Translations under genes and position numbers: made by a program
DNA from: Nitrosospira lacus
GTDB taxonomy: Bacteria > Pseudomonadota > Gammaproteobacteria > Burkholderiales > Nitrosomonadaceae
Assembly (NCBI RefSeq): GCF_000355765.4
Contig: NZ_CP021106.3
Span: 3,133,137 to 3,197,136, forward strand
Reading direction: 5' to 3'
Length of the DNA: 64,000 nucleotides
Notes under the pieces: generated by a model
The model's database searches: none
Told to the model about the DNA's origin: nothing
What the model saw: the letters and a program-made list of their open reading frames with translations, nothing else
In this document: positions 47,337-57,807 of the stretch, piece by piece
Layout: every line of letters starts with the position of its first letter
Numbering within the stretch: the first letter of the stretch is position 1

Positions 47337-48587
47337 ATGCGCAAACTCGCGTTTCTGGTTGTTACTCTGCTACTGGCTCTCCCCTTGGTGCTACTGGCGC
47401 TGGTGATTCTTGCCGTGGAAGACCGCCCTCGCGTCGACCGCCAGGTAATCCTTACCCCGGAACACGTGGAGCGTGCGAAGCGGATCGTTGATGCACATCG
47501 TGATTGGGTTCGCCCCGGAATGCTGGCCTCGGCCAGAATAATGCCAGGGGATGCTGATCTGGCTGCGAACTATCTGGCCAACCGTTTCGGGAAAGGCAGC
47601 GCACAGGTAGCGCTCGCTGACCGCAATGCCATTATCCGTCTGAGTCTCCCATTGAGCGGATATCCACTCGACGGCTACCTGAATCTTGAAGCAACGCTGG
47701 TCGAGACGGCCGAACTCCCGCAACTTCAATCGGTGACTATCGGCAACCTCTCGCTGCCCGACGCGCTTACGGACATGCTTTTACCTCAGCTTGTGCGTTG
47801 GCTGCGCTATAGCCCGGAATATCGTACTGGACTCGACGCACTGCGGCTGGTGAAAATGTCACCAAATGAATTGAGCATCTTCTATCGTTGGGAAGGAGGG
47901 GTTTCTGACGAAGTCCGGGCAGCAGTCGTCGACAAAGACGAGCGGGAGCGGCTGTTCCGTTATCAATCCCTGCTGGCCGCGAATAGCAGACAATATGGTG
48001 CCGTGGTGCCGCTTGCGGAGGTTCTGCCGCCACTGGTGCGCCTTGCGAGTAAACGTTCGGTAGATGGGGAAGTCGCGGCAGAAAATCGCGCGTTGATTTT
48101 AGTGACGACATTTTACGTGCTTGGCATTTCTTTGGAACGGGTTCTTCCGGAAGCAGCGGGCTGGCCTCGTCCGGTTCGTCAAACGGTTACAATCGATGGA
48201 CGTGACGACTTTGCAAAGCATTTCATGGTTTCCGCCTCTATCGCCGCCTATGCCGATACTGCATTAGCCGATGCAATTGGCTTGTACAAGGAGGTCGAAG
48301 ATTCACGCTCCGGGAGTGGCTTCTCATTCAATGACATCGCCGCCGATCGTGCCGGCACAAGATTTGGTGAAAGGGCTGTGTCAGACGAATCCTCGGCACA
48401 ACAACTTCAACGCCGCGTAGCGGCAGGACTGAAAGATTCGGATTTGATGCCAATCTGGTCGGATTTACCGGAATTCATGTCCGAGGCCGAATTCAAACGG
48501 CGGTTCGGTGGGATTGATGCACCCGCCTACCGCGGGATGATGAAGAAGATCGAGCAAAGAGTTGCAGCCCTGCGTGTACTGCACTGA
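47337..48587 (+). CDS. Membrane-anchored protein of unknown function
   Basis: 416 residues with one N-terminal hydrophobic helix (about 4-27, LVVTLLLALPLVLLALVILAV) and a long periplasmic part. Visible pieces are LPLSGYPLDGYLNLEA, FYRWEGGVSDEVRAA and SGSGFSFNDIAADRAGTRFG; the last, with Asp near a conserved Arg-Ala-Gly, recurs in unassigned envelope proteins. I know no function. It follows the lipoprotein, DUF3047 and Slp genes on the same strand and may belong with them in an envelope cluster. Confidence 0.7.
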   Translation: MRKLAFLVVTLLLALPLVLLALVILAVEDRPRVDRQVILTPEHVERAKRIVDAHRDWVRPGMLASARIMPGDADLAANYLANRFGKGSAQVALADRNAIIRLSLPLSGYPLDGYLNLEATLVETAELPQLQSVTIGNLSLPDALTDMLLPQLVRWLRYSPEYRTGLDALRLVKMSPNELSIFYRWEGGVSDEVRAAVVDKDERERLFRYQSLLAANSRQYGAVVPLAEVLPPLVRLASKRSVDGEVAAENRALILVTTFYVLGISLERVLPEAAGWPRPVRQTVTIDGRDDFAKHFMVSASIAAYADTALADAIGLYKEVEDSRSGSGFSFNDIAADRAGTRFGERAVSDESSAQQLQRRVAAGLKDSDLMPIWSDLPEFMSEAEFKRRFGGIDAPAYRGMMKKIEQRVAALRVLH

Positions 48588-48770
48588 ACACACATATCTA
48601 CTTATAGCATTTACCCTTGGTTTCATCCATATTTCCGGCGAAAATTGCGGGGGTGACTGGGGAAGCGAACAGGCGCTCAGCATGGACGCCTCTGCTCAGC
48701 GATGGCGCCCTCCTGGATAAGGTCAGATTTTTTAGGCAATTTCCTTTAGGCCGCCTGCATGGGATTCGCT

Positions 48771-49160
48771 TTACAGTCTATTGAGAAAGGTTGAAATGGT
48801 AGGCCAGGTCCAGGAATCGATCTCGCGGTCGCCCACAGGATCAGGTAATTTAGATGGCAGCTTCTCGGCATCGCCATGAAGTAACAGCACGGGCATTCTG
48901 CCCTCGTAGGCACAACGTATTTCCCACAGTTGACCGTCTGCTCTGACAACGTTTTTCGTAATAAGGGCGATCACGCCATCACACCCGGTAACTTTGTCCC
49001 GGCACTCTTCTTTCCAGGCGGGTTCCCACGACTGCTTGACGGGCATATCCACAAACGAGAAGCCGGTTTGTTCCTTGTTCAATTGTTCGAGAAGCTGATC
49101 GCGCAGTTTGATATCTCTGAGTGCGAAGCTGACAAACACCTTGTTCGTTTTTGCGGCCAT
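48771..49160 (-). CDS. Stand-alone TIR-like domain protein
   Basis: 129 residues, one compact domain of the MTH538/ThsB TIR-like type: KVFVSFALRDIKLRDQLLEQL at the N-terminus, then CRDKVTGCDGVIALITKNVV and LWEIRCAYEGRMPVLLLH. Glu80 in WEIRCAYE is where the catalytic glutamate of NAD-cleaving TIR domains lies. In Thoeris systems such proteins make a cyclic-ADP-ribose signal after phage infection, but no ThsA-like SLOG/SIR2 or Macro partner is nearby. It may be an orphan, or signal to a distant effector. A GGAGG-type ribosome site precedes the ATG. Confidence 0.8.
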   Translation of the reverse strand: MAAKTNKVFVSFALRDIKLRDQLLEQLNKEQTGFSFVDMPVKQSWEPAWKEECRDKVTGCDGVIALITKNVVRADGQLWEIRCAYEGRMPVLLLHGDAEKLPSKLPDPVGDREIDSWTWPTISTFLNRL

Positions 49161-49241
49161 TCATTCCTCCCTGGAAATCAATTTATTTTAGCAACACCCA
49201 AACCATAAAACCACTTCACTACCACCCATTAATCTACCACG

Positions 49242-49634
49242 TCAAGCGTCAGCAGAGCCCCGGCGGGCCGTTGCCTGGATCTCGATACGCATTCGGGGAT
49301 CGGACAAGCCGGCCGAGATCATCATGGCTGCCGGCCTAACCTCACCAAGATACTTGCGCATGGTCGGCCAGCACTTGGGGAAGTCCGCCGCGTCAGGCAA
49401 TACATAGGTTACCCGGACAACATCCCGCAAACTGGATCCCGCTTCGTTCAGCGCCGCCTGAATATTTTTAAAACATTGTTCGGTCTGCTCCATCAGATTA
49501 TCCGAAATTGTCATTTTGCTATAGTCGAACCCGGTCGTGCCAGAGACGAAAATCCAATCGCCATCCACGACGGCCCTTGAATAGCCGATCTCCTGTTCAA
49601 ATGTGGAACCTGAACTTATTAACTGGCGCGGCAT
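49242..49634 (-). CDS. RidA family protein
   Basis: 130 residues of the YjgF/YER057c/UK114 family, trimeric enamine/imine deaminases that detoxify 2-aminoacrylate, or relatives with other roles. The core has SRAVVDGDWIFVSGTTGFDY, FKNIQAALNEAGSSLRDVVRVTYVL and the C-terminal AMMISAGLSDPRMRIEIQATA, whose terminal Glu is conserved, but the Arg of canonical RidA (in ...RxCVxVxxLP) is not in its usual place, so the substrate is uncertain. It is 81 bases upstream of the TIR-like gene on the same strand. Confidence 0.88.
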   Translation of the reverse strand: MPRQLISSGSTFEQEIGYSRAVVDGDWIFVSGTTGFDYSKMTISDNLMEQTEQCFKNIQAALNEAGSSLRDVVRVTYVLPDAADFPKCWPTMRKYLGEVRPAAMMISAGLSDPRMRIEIQATARRGSADA

Positions 49635-49732
49635 AAAACATTTCTCCTTGACTGGAATTCCACTAACGCCTGATGACTACGCGACAATTGGCAGAGAATC
49701 AATAGAAAAAAACCGTAACTGACCTATATTCC

Positions 49733-50182
49733 TCAATGAGAAAAACACTGGTTCTTGTCCGACACGACAGTACAGGCATATCGCATCTCCTGAACACCCC
49801 CTGCCCGGTTGAATACGTATTCCGCTCTCAGCCCTTTGAATTGAGCAGGAGTGAAGGAAACCCCATCGGGGATAAGGCGTTTCTCATTCCAGAATCTCAC
49901 TCTGCAGAAGTCAGCCGCAGACCGGCATATTTTGCTAAGTGCGGCCCCATACACCGCCTTATCCATATCCCGCTTGCTATCAATCAGGACAAAATGAATG
50001 TAATTTCCTGAATTTCCAAGCTCAAGCGAGCGAACAAGCCGCCAGCCATCGCCATGCAGATCCGGTTGTGATTCAGGTTGCTGCTGCGGCTGGAGCTGCG
50101 ACTTTGGCTGCTGCGATGCGGCAAAAACCGGCCACGAAAAAACGAGCGTGACTATTGCAACACTTATAATTCTCGTGCTCAC
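49733..50182 (-). CDS. Exported protein of unknown function
   Basis: 149 residues with a signal peptide (VAIVTLVFSWPVFAAS) followed by a Gln/Pro-rich linker (about 24-41), then a small domain with YIHFVLIDSKRDMDKAVYGAA and four cysteines (C86, C94 region, and CTVVSDKNQC near the end) that could form disulfides. No family is recognised. It stands alone, 98 bases before the RidA gene on the same strand. Confidence 0.65.
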   Translation of the reverse strand: MSTRIISVAIVTLVFSWPVFAASQQPKSQLQPQQQPESQPDLHGDGWRLVRSLELGNSGNYIHFVLIDSKRDMDKAVYGAALSKICRSAADFCRVRFWNEKRLIPDGVSFTPAQFKGLRAEYVFNRAGGVQEMRYACTVVSDKNQCFSH

Positions 50183-50758
50183 AAATACTCCTTAGCTAAT
50201 CTTTTGCCAGTCACATAAACTGGAAAATTCCATCTGGCTCTCTACGAAAGAATTTGGGAAGAAGCAAGTATCCCTCGCAAATCCGCGAAAGTGATTCGAA
50301 CGCAAGGAAACAGAGGCGGAAAACGCACCTAATAAACATTTCAATGGCTTGCTTTCTTCTCCATCCAGTCGCTCATGCCATCTCAAAAATAGAGCACCAG
50401 TCAGACGTAACGATGAAACATAAGACTTTCATTCTATCAATAAAGAATCAGTCCGAGCAAATCGTAAGGGGTCTAATTATCTGACCAATCCGGTCGTGTT
50501 GGCCGCCACCTCGCGCAGGCCAGAGTGGAGCGAAAATGACGCGGTCTGCTCAAAGGCCTGATAGAGTTCCATTTGCCTTCTCTACCATCACTTGCTGGCG
50601 GAAGATACGCCTGCCTCCGGATTCTCCTGTACAAGCGAATAAGCCGCTTATCAAGCGGGGTGCACGCAAATTGGAACCGCTAGAAACACCACATTTAAAG
50701 GGAGGGGAAGAGATTTCCTGCAAACGTTCAATCGCGCCACACGCGGTGAAACAGGTTT
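50183..50758. other. 576-base gap after the sucrose operon
   Basis: I see no gene, hairpin terminator or repeat that I can support. Short plus-strand frames exist but run into the sucrose synthase gene or have no ribosome site. Codon pattern and start signals give no support. Confidence 0.5.
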
Positions 50759-53149
50759 TCAGTGATTTGGGAGCAGCGCCCGTGCCATGGGTCGAAACTG
50801 CAGATGATAAAACATATTGAGATAACGTGCGGTTTCTTCATGCTCCAGATTGCTTACAAATTTCCAGAAGCCGTAGATACGTGACAAAGTCATCATCTGT
50901 TCCGCATAAATACGCCATGTATAACGTGATTCGACTCGTTTCAGAGCCATTTCAGAGACTTTATTCCAGAAATCCGGATCGGCTGCTGAGCGTGCAAAGA
51001 AATCTGCCATGGCGGTGGCCGCCGCCAAACCATCGTTGGGGTCGAAGTGATAGCCGGAAACCCCATGCTGAATGATCTCTCGCGGACCGCCATAGCAAGT
51101 GGCAAATACCGGAAGACCAGAAGCCATCGCCTCGATAATGGTTAATCCGAATGCCTCAAATCGGGCTGGCTGTACAAAAATGCCACGCCTGTCGGCCACG
51201 TGGCGATACAGCTCGCCAGCCAGGTTCTTTTCCAGGCGAGTACCGAGCCAGCGCATCCGTCCTTCCAGCTTATATTCGTCCATGATGGCATGCATGTGGT
51301 CGATTTCGGCGCGTTCCTCGCTATCAGAGGAAGCGGCCGGATCAATATGCCCCCCGATTATCAATAGGTTGGCAGCATCGGATAGCTGCAGACATTGCGC
51401 AAACCATGCTGCCAATGAAGTCAGATTCTTGACCAGGTCTAGACGCGCCATCGTGAATATCAGAGGTTTGGCTGGGTCACTGAAATGACCGCGCCACGGT
51501 ACGCCAGGATCAGGGGCATATAAAAGACGTTCAATGTCGGGCAACAGGGATTGCAGCCGGTGCTCGCGATCAAGATACGAAAAATACACCTCTGCGTCGG
51601 CGCCTGGGGAAACAATATTGAATTTGGGATCGAAAAGATCTATACCGTTTACGACTCGATATAAGCCGGGCATGGTGTAGTTCTGGTAGGTCTCATATTG
51701 GCCAACCGTATGAGGCGTACCGGCAATTTCCTGATAGGTGCTGGTAATAATGAAATCTGCGCTGTTCATCGCGATGAGATCCGCCGTGTACTGGCAATTG
51801 AAATGGTATTGAGCTTCATTCTCCCGCCAGTGCAAGGCGGAATGAAGATATTTGCTCTGCTCCAATGCATGCGCGATATTGCATTGCGTTACACCGGTTC
51901 GTTTGGAAATCAGCGAGGCCACCAGATTACCATCCGAGTAGTTGCCTATCACCAGATCAGGACTGCCACTTAGCTGCGCCAGCGCTTCACGTTCTACGTC
52001 GTGAGCAAAATTCTCGAGGTATGGCCAGATCTCAAAACGCGATATCCAGTAGCGAATAATTTCGCCGTTTGCTTTTCGAAATGGCACGCGCACGATCCAG
52101 GAATTGCGGGTACCGTAAACTTTTTCCAGTGGCTGGTTACACAATGTCTCGCCCGCTTCGGGAATCAGGCGTGTGCATATCAGGATTTTTGGCTGCGCCT
52201 CTATCCCTTGCAAAATGAGACGCTCGCTCATTTCCCGTTCCAGAGCACGTACCTGATCGAGGATATATACTACCTGACCGCCAGTGTCCGGCAATCCCAG
52301 TACATTGTCCTGCCCGAAATAACCATGTGGTGACAGAATCAATAATTTGGAGACCATTGGAATGCGCGCCAGAAAATTCTCAAGTATCTGCGGCGAGGCC
52401 GCTTCAAGAATGTCTACCAATAAACTCATGGTTTCACTTACCCGCATGACACAGTTGCCCCAGCCGGGTGCGAAGCCCAATCCGCTCAGCGGCTCGGAAA
52501 TCGCCTGCCAAGGAGCATCCTCAGTATACGTATCGAGCAAATCAAGCGCGCGACGCAAACCAGTGCGCAGCGCTGCTACGTCGGCAAAGTTGCCATGGAG
52601 CATCAGTTGCTGGCCATCCATGGAGTGCACTGTCAAAAAATGCAATAATTTGGCTGTTCCTAGGCCGGATTGAGTGAATAGGGTGCCAGCCAATTGCCTG
52701 TTAAGAAACTTTACACCCTGGCCAATCGACCGGATTTCCTTAAGTCTCGGAAAATTGCGGTTAAAAGGGGTAAAGTCCAATTCCAATACCGGTTCATGCG
52801 CGCTATCCGGATGCACCAGCAGTTCCTTAAAAGCGAGATAATCGGAGACACTGATACTCTCAAGTATCAATCGTTGCTGGTGAATGCGCACGTAGGACCA
52901 GTGCCCCGCGCCCTCACGTAGCGCCAGGTAGGCCATGGGAGGCCGGCAAACTGCTTCTTGCAGCCACTTGATCAGTTCGTGCAAAGGAGTATTGACAAGA
53001 GGCTGGGGATGAAAATCGCGTACCAGGTCAAAGGCCTCAAGCAAATCCGAGCGCAGAAGAAGCGGACGTTCCAGTTCGAACCATTTACGCAAAAGGGCAT
53101 GTAACTCATCACGATGGTCTACGGCCCAAGCATCAAATTTTTGGATCAT
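50759..53149 (-). CDS. sus: Sucrose synthase
   Basis: GT-B glycosyltransferase reversibly converting sucrose and a nucleoside diphosphate to NDP-glucose and fructose. From the ATG at 53149 it has 796 residues, equal to the Nitrosomonas europaea enzyme (about 794), and opens [20 protein letters not shown]. The N-terminal regulatory region (1-270) precedes the catalytic GT-B part with [20 protein letters not shown] and the donor-site block [16 protein letters not shown] ending in GGPREII (EX7E motif). The start lies 17 bases inside the sucrose-phosphate synthase gene, so the two are coupled. Confidence 0.95.
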   Translation of the reverse strand: MIQKFDAWAVDHRDELHALLRKWFELERPLLLRSDLLEAFDLVRDFHPQPLVNTPLHELIKWLQEAVCRPPMAYLALREGAGHWSYVRIHQQRLILESISVSDYLAFKELLVHPDSAHEPVLELDFTPFNRNFPRLKEIRSIGQGVKFLNRQLAGTLFTQSGLGTAKLLHFLTVHSMDGQQLMLHGNFADVAALRTGLRRALDLLDTYTEDAPWQAISEPLSGLGFAPGWGNCVMRVSETMSLLVDILEAASPQILENFLARIPMVSKLLILSPHGYFGQDNVLGLPDTGGQVVYILDQVRALEREMSERLILQGIEAQPKILICTRLIPEAGETLCNQPLEKVYGTRNSWIVRVPFRKANGEIIRYWISRFEIWPYLENFAHDVEREALAQLSGSPDLVIGNYSDGNLVASLISKRTGVTQCNIAHALEQSKYLHSALHWRENEAQYHFNCQYTADLIAMNSADFIITSTYQEIAGTPHTVGQYETYQNYTMPGLYRVVNGIDLFDPKFNIVSPGADAEVYFSYLDREHRLQSLLPDIERLLYAPDPGVPWRGHFSDPAKPLIFTMARLDLVKNLTSLAAWFAQCLQLSDAANLLIIGGHIDPAASSDSEERAEIDHMHAIMDEYKLEGRMRWLGTRLEKNLAGELYRHVADRRGIFVQPARFEAFGLTIIEAMASGLPVFATCYGGPREIIQHGVSGYHFDPNDGLAAATAMADFFARSAADPDFWNKVSEMALKRVESRYTWRIYAEQMMTLSRIYGFWKFVSNLEHEETARYLNMFYHLQFRPMARALLPNH

Positions 53150-55298
53150 TCGCGGTCTCCGGGATGGGAATACCAAATGCATAGTGCAACATGCCCTCTG
53201 CAATGCCGTCCGCATAACGGGCATTAGCGAAATAAATCTGTTCGTTTCCCCTCAGACTCGCAAGCTCAGGGCTGTGGTTGGCAACCACGACGCCGAGTGT
53301 ATCTCCGATCAGCATTTCATGGTCGTTACCAGAATCACCTGCTACCAGAAAAGCGCGTAATGGCAACCCCCACTTGTAAGCAAGATAGCGTATTGCTCGT
53401 CCTTTGGAGGCACGCAAAGGTAAAATGTCCAGAAAAGCCTGACGAGAGTAGATTAAATTTGCGGACAGTTTCTGCTCGCGCAACAAGGTGCGAATTTTAG
53501 AAATTGGCGGCAGCGCCTCGGGGTCGACATTGTAACTGAGCTTGAATTCACGCTGATTTTCTGGTGATTGCAGGATGAGTCCGGGTACTTCACGCAGCGC
53601 CCCTTCCACCGCATCGCGGCGCCATGAGTATCTGATCAGATTTTGCCATCCAATATCAGGCCGGAGTTCCAGACCATAATTTATCTCGCTGCCGACCGCT
53701 GTGATAAGTATGTCTGGTAATGGCACCCCCCATTCCTTTAATATTTTCAATGTACTTTCCAGTGTACGGCCGGTCGCGATACCGAAACCCAGGTTTGGCG
53801 GCGTGGCGCGCAGTGTGGCAAGAAAACGACGTAAGGCGGCGCGATCTCCAAGCAGGGTATTGTCTATGTCACTTATTAACATCTGCGAGACCAGTGGCAG
53901 GGGGTGTCGTTGCGGCCGGTAAATTGCCATGTCCCGCCGGATTTGCTTTCGGTCGTGGTGCAGCAAACGGGATAAAACGTGCAAGTACTTCTTGACGTGG
54001 GCATCCCAAGTATAGTGATTCTTTACGCCTGTAATACCGTTGCGCGCCCAGCGCTGCCAACGACGCGGCTCAGCTAGTGCGTATTCGATGGCCCCCGCTA
54101 TCGCATGGATATCCGAGGGATTAACCAGCACCCCATTTTTGCAATGGCCAACGATATCTCGCGGTCCACCATCTTCGGTAGCCACGATCGGAAGACCGCT
54201 GGCAGCCGCCTCAAGCAAAGTCAGGCCGAACGGCTCAGTGAGCGCCGGATTGACGAATACGCCTCGGCGTTGGGCTGCAAGCCGGTAGAATCCAGCGACA
54301 TCGATGGGTTTATGCTGCTTTGGCAGTGCAACCTTACCCCACAGATCGTGTTGATCAATATCGAGCAATAGATGGGTCATCACCTCGGTCTGGGCAGCCT
54401 CAAGTTTGCGGATGTCTTCGCGGTTGCCAGCCACAATAGCAAGGTTGGCCTTTTCATGCAGTGTAGGTGAACTGCCAAATGCAGCGATTAAAGCGCCGAG
54501 ATTTTTTCGCATTTCCGGACGGCAAATCGTCAATATCAGAGGCTTTCGCGGCTGCACCAGGAAGCGGTCAATGAGTCTGGCGACCTCCGGTTCTGGAGGA
54601 GTCCGGCGGCTGGGCGGAGCAAAGCGCGATATATCGGTCCCGGGCGGGATAACAACTGCACGCTCGGGCTGATAATTAGTATATAAGCCATATTGCTCGG
54701 CGCTCTCCTGAGGCGTGCTGGTTATGATCAAACTGGCTTGCTGCAATATGGCTTCCTCGGCAGCGATGCGTCGGTGAAAATTAAACTGACGTTCCAATGC
54801 CTGCGCTTTACGCCCTTGCGCTAGCAGATGACGCTGTTTGCTGCGTCCAAGTGAGTGACCGGTATGGATCTGCGGAATACCCAGCAGTTGAGAGAGCTGC
54901 ATTCCAACATATCCCGCATCGGCATAATGGCTGTGGATGACATCGGGTAAGCGCTTCTGCTCGCGCAGAAAAAGCAATACACGATCCACCAGTTGGTCGA
55001 GATAAGGCCAAAGACTTTCCTTACGCAGGTAGCGACGGGGCCCGCATCGAAGGCGAATAATCCGGGCGTGATCGCCCAGGATCTCCTCAGGGCAGGCGTA
55101 GTCCGCCGATATAGCGGAATCTTCTACCCGGCGGGTTAGCAAATCCACCTTGCCTACTTGTCGTTGACGAGCAAGTGACCGGGCCAGTTCCACGACGTAT
55201 AGGATTTGACCACCGGTATCAGCATCGCGCCCAAGTTCCAGATCATTCCCTCGAATCAGTCCGTGGAGACTTAGCATCAGCACATATAATTCTTTCAT
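53133..55298 (-). CDS. sps: Sucrose-phosphate synthase fused to sucrose-phosphatase domain
   Basis: Makes sucrose 6-phosphate from NDP-glucose and fructose 6-phosphate, and probably hydrolyses it as well. Of 721 residues, about 1-460 form the GT-B synthase ([36 protein letters not shown] with GGPRDIV); about 480-715 form a HAD-type phosphatase with motif [13 protein letters not shown] and motif [14 protein letters not shown], both with the acidic residues intact. The ATG at 55298 overlaps the fructokinase stop (ATGA). Central gene of a three-gene sucrose operon. Confidence 0.94.
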   Translation of the reverse strand: MKELYVLMLSLHGLIRGNDLELGRDADTGGQILYVVELARSLARQRQVGKVDLLTRRVEDSAISADYACPEEILGDHARIIRLRCGPRRYLRKESLWPYLDQLVDRVLLFLREQKRLPDVIHSHYADAGYVGMQLSQLLGIPQIHTGHSLGRSKQRHLLAQGRKAQALERQFNFHRRIAAEEAILQQASLIITSTPQESAEQYGLYTNYQPERAVVIPPGTDISRFAPPSRRTPPEPEVARLIDRFLVQPRKPLILTICRPEMRKNLGALIAAFGSSPTLHEKANLAIVAGNREDIRKLEAAQTEVMTHLLLDIDQHDLWGKVALPKQHKPIDVAGFYRLAAQRRGVFVNPALTEPFGLTLLEAAASGLPIVATEDGGPRDIVGHCKNGVLVNPSDIHAIAGAIEYALAEPRRWQRWARNGITGVKNHYTWDAHVKKYLHVLSRLLHHDRKQIRRDMAIYRPQRHPLPLVSQMLISDIDNTLLGDRAALRRFLATLRATPPNLGFGIATGRTLESTLKILKEWGVPLPDILITAVGSEINYGLELRPDIGWQNLIRYSWRRDAVEGALREVPGLILQSPENQREFKLSYNVDPEALPPISKIRTLLREQKLSANLIYSRQAFLDILPLRASKGRAIRYLAYKWGLPLRAFLVAGDSGNDHEMLIGDTLGVVVANHSPELASLRGNEQIYFANARYADGIAEGMLHYAFGIPIPETANDPKI

Positions 55299-56269
55299 CT
55301 GTGCTCCGCCCATTCTTCAAGGAACGGCTCATAGAAATCGTTGTGCTCTGGAATTGCGCCACGTATCCGGCATATGGCGCCAGCGAAATGATGCGCGCGC
55401 TGCAAGGTGACCGGTACCGTCCAGTCATGCAGCAGGCCGAGAATGAAAACCGCGGAGAATGCGTCGCCGGCACCCACCGTGTCACGAATACCCGTTATGG
55501 GATCAGCCGCCATCTCTATCAGCTGTGCGGAATCATCCAGCCACCAGGCGCCTGCGGCGCCACAGGTTACGAGTAGCCCTCGCAGTTGATAGCGCTGAAT
55601 CAGCGCTTTTGCCTGAGCTTCGGCAGATGCCGTTTCCAGGTCAAGCAGCCGGCTGATGCATTCAAACTCAGTATCATTGGCTTTGACAAAATCCGCATGT
55701 TGCAGTGACCAATCCAGCCTCTCCGCGGATATCCAGGGATTACGCAAATTAACATCGAAGAAGTGCTGCCCGCCCGCCGCGCGCAACATGTGGCGCAAGG
55801 CTCGATGCGAATTGGCACGCTGAGCCAGTGTCCCGAAATAAACCAGCTCCGGGTTTGCGGCCAAGGCAGTCATTCGGGATAACCGGGGATGAATATAATC
55901 ATAGGCACGATCGGGAAGAATATCGAACCGGTGGCCGTCAGCGGTAAGGGTGACCTCCACCACACCCGTAGGGTGCATGGAATCAAGCTGTACCCCATGT
56001 ACCGAAAGCCCGGCGCTTTCCAGGGCCTGCAACAAGCGCGCACCCGCATTGTCCAGCCCTATCCGGGTAACCAGGACCGGCATACAGCGAAAAGCGTGCA
56101 GGTGCCAGGCAACATTGAACGGCGCGCCGCCCAGGACTTCCTGGCCGGGAAACCGGTCTATCAAAATCTCGCCAAACAAGAGAACAACGGGGCGGGCGGC
56201 AGCCATCCCTGGAAGCCCTCGGGAAGGACTTGATCTGACTAAACCTGAATCCGGCAGTTGACTGCTCAT
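55295..56269 (-). CDS. PfkB-family fructokinase
   Basis: Ribokinase-fold kinase, probably phosphorylating the fructose released by sucrose synthase. The 324 residues include VVLLFGEILIDRFPGQE, GGAPFNVAWHLHAF and the catalytic anion-hole motif DTVGAGDAFSAVFILGLL with the base Asp. Two starts are possible: the ATG at 56269, inside the dispersed repeat (MSSQLPDSGLV...), or the ATG at 56206 (MAAARPVVLLFGE), which has GAGGG upstream and gives 303 residues, the normal kinase length. The first 21 residues derive from the repeat and carry no family motif. Leads the sucrose operon. Confidence 0.92.
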   Translation of the reverse strand: MSSQLPDSGLVRSSPSRGLPGMAAARPVVLLFGEILIDRFPGQEVLGGAPFNVAWHLHAFRCMPVLVTRIGLDNAGARLLQALESAGLSVHGVQLDSMHPTGVVEVTLTADGHRFDILPDRAYDYIHPRLSRMTALAANPELVYFGTLAQRANSHRALRHMLRAAGGQHFFDVNLRNPWISAERLDWSLQHADFVKANDTEFECISRLLDLETASAEAQAKALIQRYQLRGLLVTCGAAGAWWLDDSAQLIEMAADPITGIRDTVGAGDAFSAVFILGLLHDWTVPVTLQRAHHFAGAICRIRGAIPEHNDFYEPFLEEWAEHR

Positions 56270-56270
56270 T
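56243..56270 (-). repeat. Short dispersed repeat, copy 2 (over the fructokinase start)
   Basis: Matches 2923-2950 at 24 of 28 positions. Here the frame stays open beyond the repeat, so its MSSQ codons are fused to the fructokinase gene instead of ending before it. Confidence 0.6.
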
Positions 56271-56601
56271 GATTAATCTAGCACCATGATCCACCAAGAT
56301 TGCTTTCGAAACTTTACCTTCACCTTCTCGGTAAGTTTGCTGCGGGTGGATTTAGGTTAATAGAATTGACAAGGCTGCGCAGAGTACTCAGGTCAGGCAG
56401 CGAGTGAGAGTTAAATGATAAATATTCTTACCGGATGCGTATGTGCGATCACACACATAACCTGTAGAAAAGCGGATGACGAAGGATGCTCGGTTTTTCC
56501 GCTGAACGCGGGAAACTGCGCGAGTCGAATAGAAAATAAAGAGAATGGGGCGAGTACCTCACATCAATGCCGGGCGGCAGATTCTTTTGTGCCCCGGCAC
56601 G
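56270..56601. other. 332-base gap upstream of the sucrose operon
   Basis: Holds the promoter region of the fructokinase-sps-sus operon. No gene; no convincing terminator for ubiE. A Cys-rich plus-strand frame at 56415-56651 overlaps ubiE and is not supported. Confidence 0.5.
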
Positions 56602-57336
56602 CTAGAATTTATAGCCCCGATGCAGCGCAACCGCACTGGCAGCCAAATTGAAATACTCTACGCGCTCCAATCCAGCCTGCCGCATCAATTGCTTTAACTC
56701 TTCCTGAGAAGGGTGTACACGGATGGATTCGGCGAGATAGCGGTAGCTATCCTGGTCTTTGGCAACGAGTTTGCCCATTGCCGGCAGGACCTTGAATGAA
56801 TAGATATCATAAAGTGGTTGCAGCGGTTTCCATATCTTGGAGAATTCAAGCACAATGACACATCCGCCAGGACGGAGTACACGCTGCATTTCTTTCAAGG
56901 CCATGTCTTTGCGGGTCATGTTCCTGAGACCGAAAGCCACGCTCACGCAATCGAAATAATCGTTTGGAAACGGCAGTTTTTCTGCATCGCATTGCGCTAC
57001 CGATACAGCCGCGCCCTCATCCAGGAGCCGGTCACGGCCTATCGTGAGCATGGCATTGTTGATATCGGTAAGCCAGACTTCACCGCTCTCACCAACGTGC
57101 TCCACGAACAACGCACTCAAGTCAGCGGTGCCGCCGGCAATGTCGAGTACCCGGCCACCCTTCTTGATACCGCTTGTTTCCACAGCAAAGCGCTTCCATA
57201 ACCGGTGCATGCCCGCCGACATGAGATCATTCATCAGGTTATAGCGTTCTGCCACCGAATCGAACACCCCCGCCACCTTGCGGGCTTTCTCGGCTTCAGG
57301 AACGGCGGTGAAGCCGAAATGGGTAGTTTTCATCAT
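56602..57336 (-). CDS. ubiE: Ubiquinone/menaquinone biosynthesis C-methyltransferase UbiE
   Basis: SAM-dependent C-methyltransferase of quinone synthesis, acting on 2-polyprenyl-6-methoxybenzoquinol (and demethylmenaquinol in species that make it). The 244 residues contain [20 protein letters not shown], the SAM motif [16 protein letters not shown], and the second UbiE signature near [20 protein letters not shown]. Two adjacent ATGs (57336, 57333) may start it. Downstream of the DUF971 gene by 54 bases, a pairing common in betaproteobacteria. Confidence 0.96.
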   Translation of the reverse strand: MMKTTHFGFTAVPEAEKARKVAGVFDSVAERYNLMNDLMSAGMHRLWKRFAVETSGIKKGGRVLDIAGGTADLSALFVEHVGESGEVWLTDINNAMLTIGRDRLLDEGAAVSVAQCDAEKLPFPNDYFDCVSVAFGLRNMTRKDMALKEMQRVLRPGGCVIVLEFSKIWKPLQPLYDIYSFKVLPAMGKLVAKDQDSYRYLAESIRVHPSQEELKQLMRQAGLERVEYFNLAASAVALHRGYKF

Positions 57337-57390
57337 GAATTTCAGTTTCTAATATAGAAAGTACACGTTTATATCGTGCGGCGATTAAAA

Positions 57391-57807
57391 TTATCTCGAT
57401 CCAGGTTGCCTACCCAATGCCCGTGAACCCATAACCGGATCACGGCTTGCACCCGCCTCTTCCATTCGGTCCAGATACCGTTGCCACATTTTATCCTGAT
57501 GCACGCCGTAGTCATAGAGTAAATCCCACGAATACAGACCGGTATTATGACCATCGGAAAAAGTTAGCTGGATCGCGTAATTACCCACCGGCTCGATGTG
57601 ATTGATGTTCACGTCTTTCTTGCCCACTTGCAGCACTTCCTGCCCCGGACTATGTCCGCGTACTTCCGCGGAAGGCGAATAAACCCGGAGAAATTCACAG
57701 GGAATCCGGAAGGTTTTGCCATCTCCAAAAGAAATTTCCAGCAACCTGGACTTTCGATGCAATTTTATTTCAGTAGGATTGGGAGTATCTTTGCTTAACC
57801 CTGCCAT
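57391..57807 (-). CDS. DUF971 (GBBH-like N-terminal domain) protein
   Basis: 138 residues with one domain: EIKLHRKSRLLEISFGDGKT, IPCEFLRVYSPSAEVRGH, and VGNYAIQLTFSDGHNTGLYSWDLLYDYG. The fold is that of the N-terminal zinc-binding part of gamma-butyrobetaine hydroxylase, and proteins of this type are often linked to iron-sulfur or quinone genes. Function is not established. It lies directly upstream of ubiE on the same strand and may help quinone synthesis (inference). Confidence 0.88.
   Translation of the reverse strand: MAGLSKDTPNPTEIKLHRKSRLLEISFGDGKTFRIPCEFLRVYSPSAEVRGHSPGQEVLQVGKKDVNINHIEPVGNYAIQLTFSDGHNTGLYSWDLLYDYGVHQDKMWQRYLDRMEEAGASRDPVMGSRALGRQPGSR

Noticed and set aside
56415-56651. 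78-codon Cys-rich plus-strand frame upstream of the sucrose operon
   Set aside because: It runs into the end of ubiE on the other strand and lacks a start signal.
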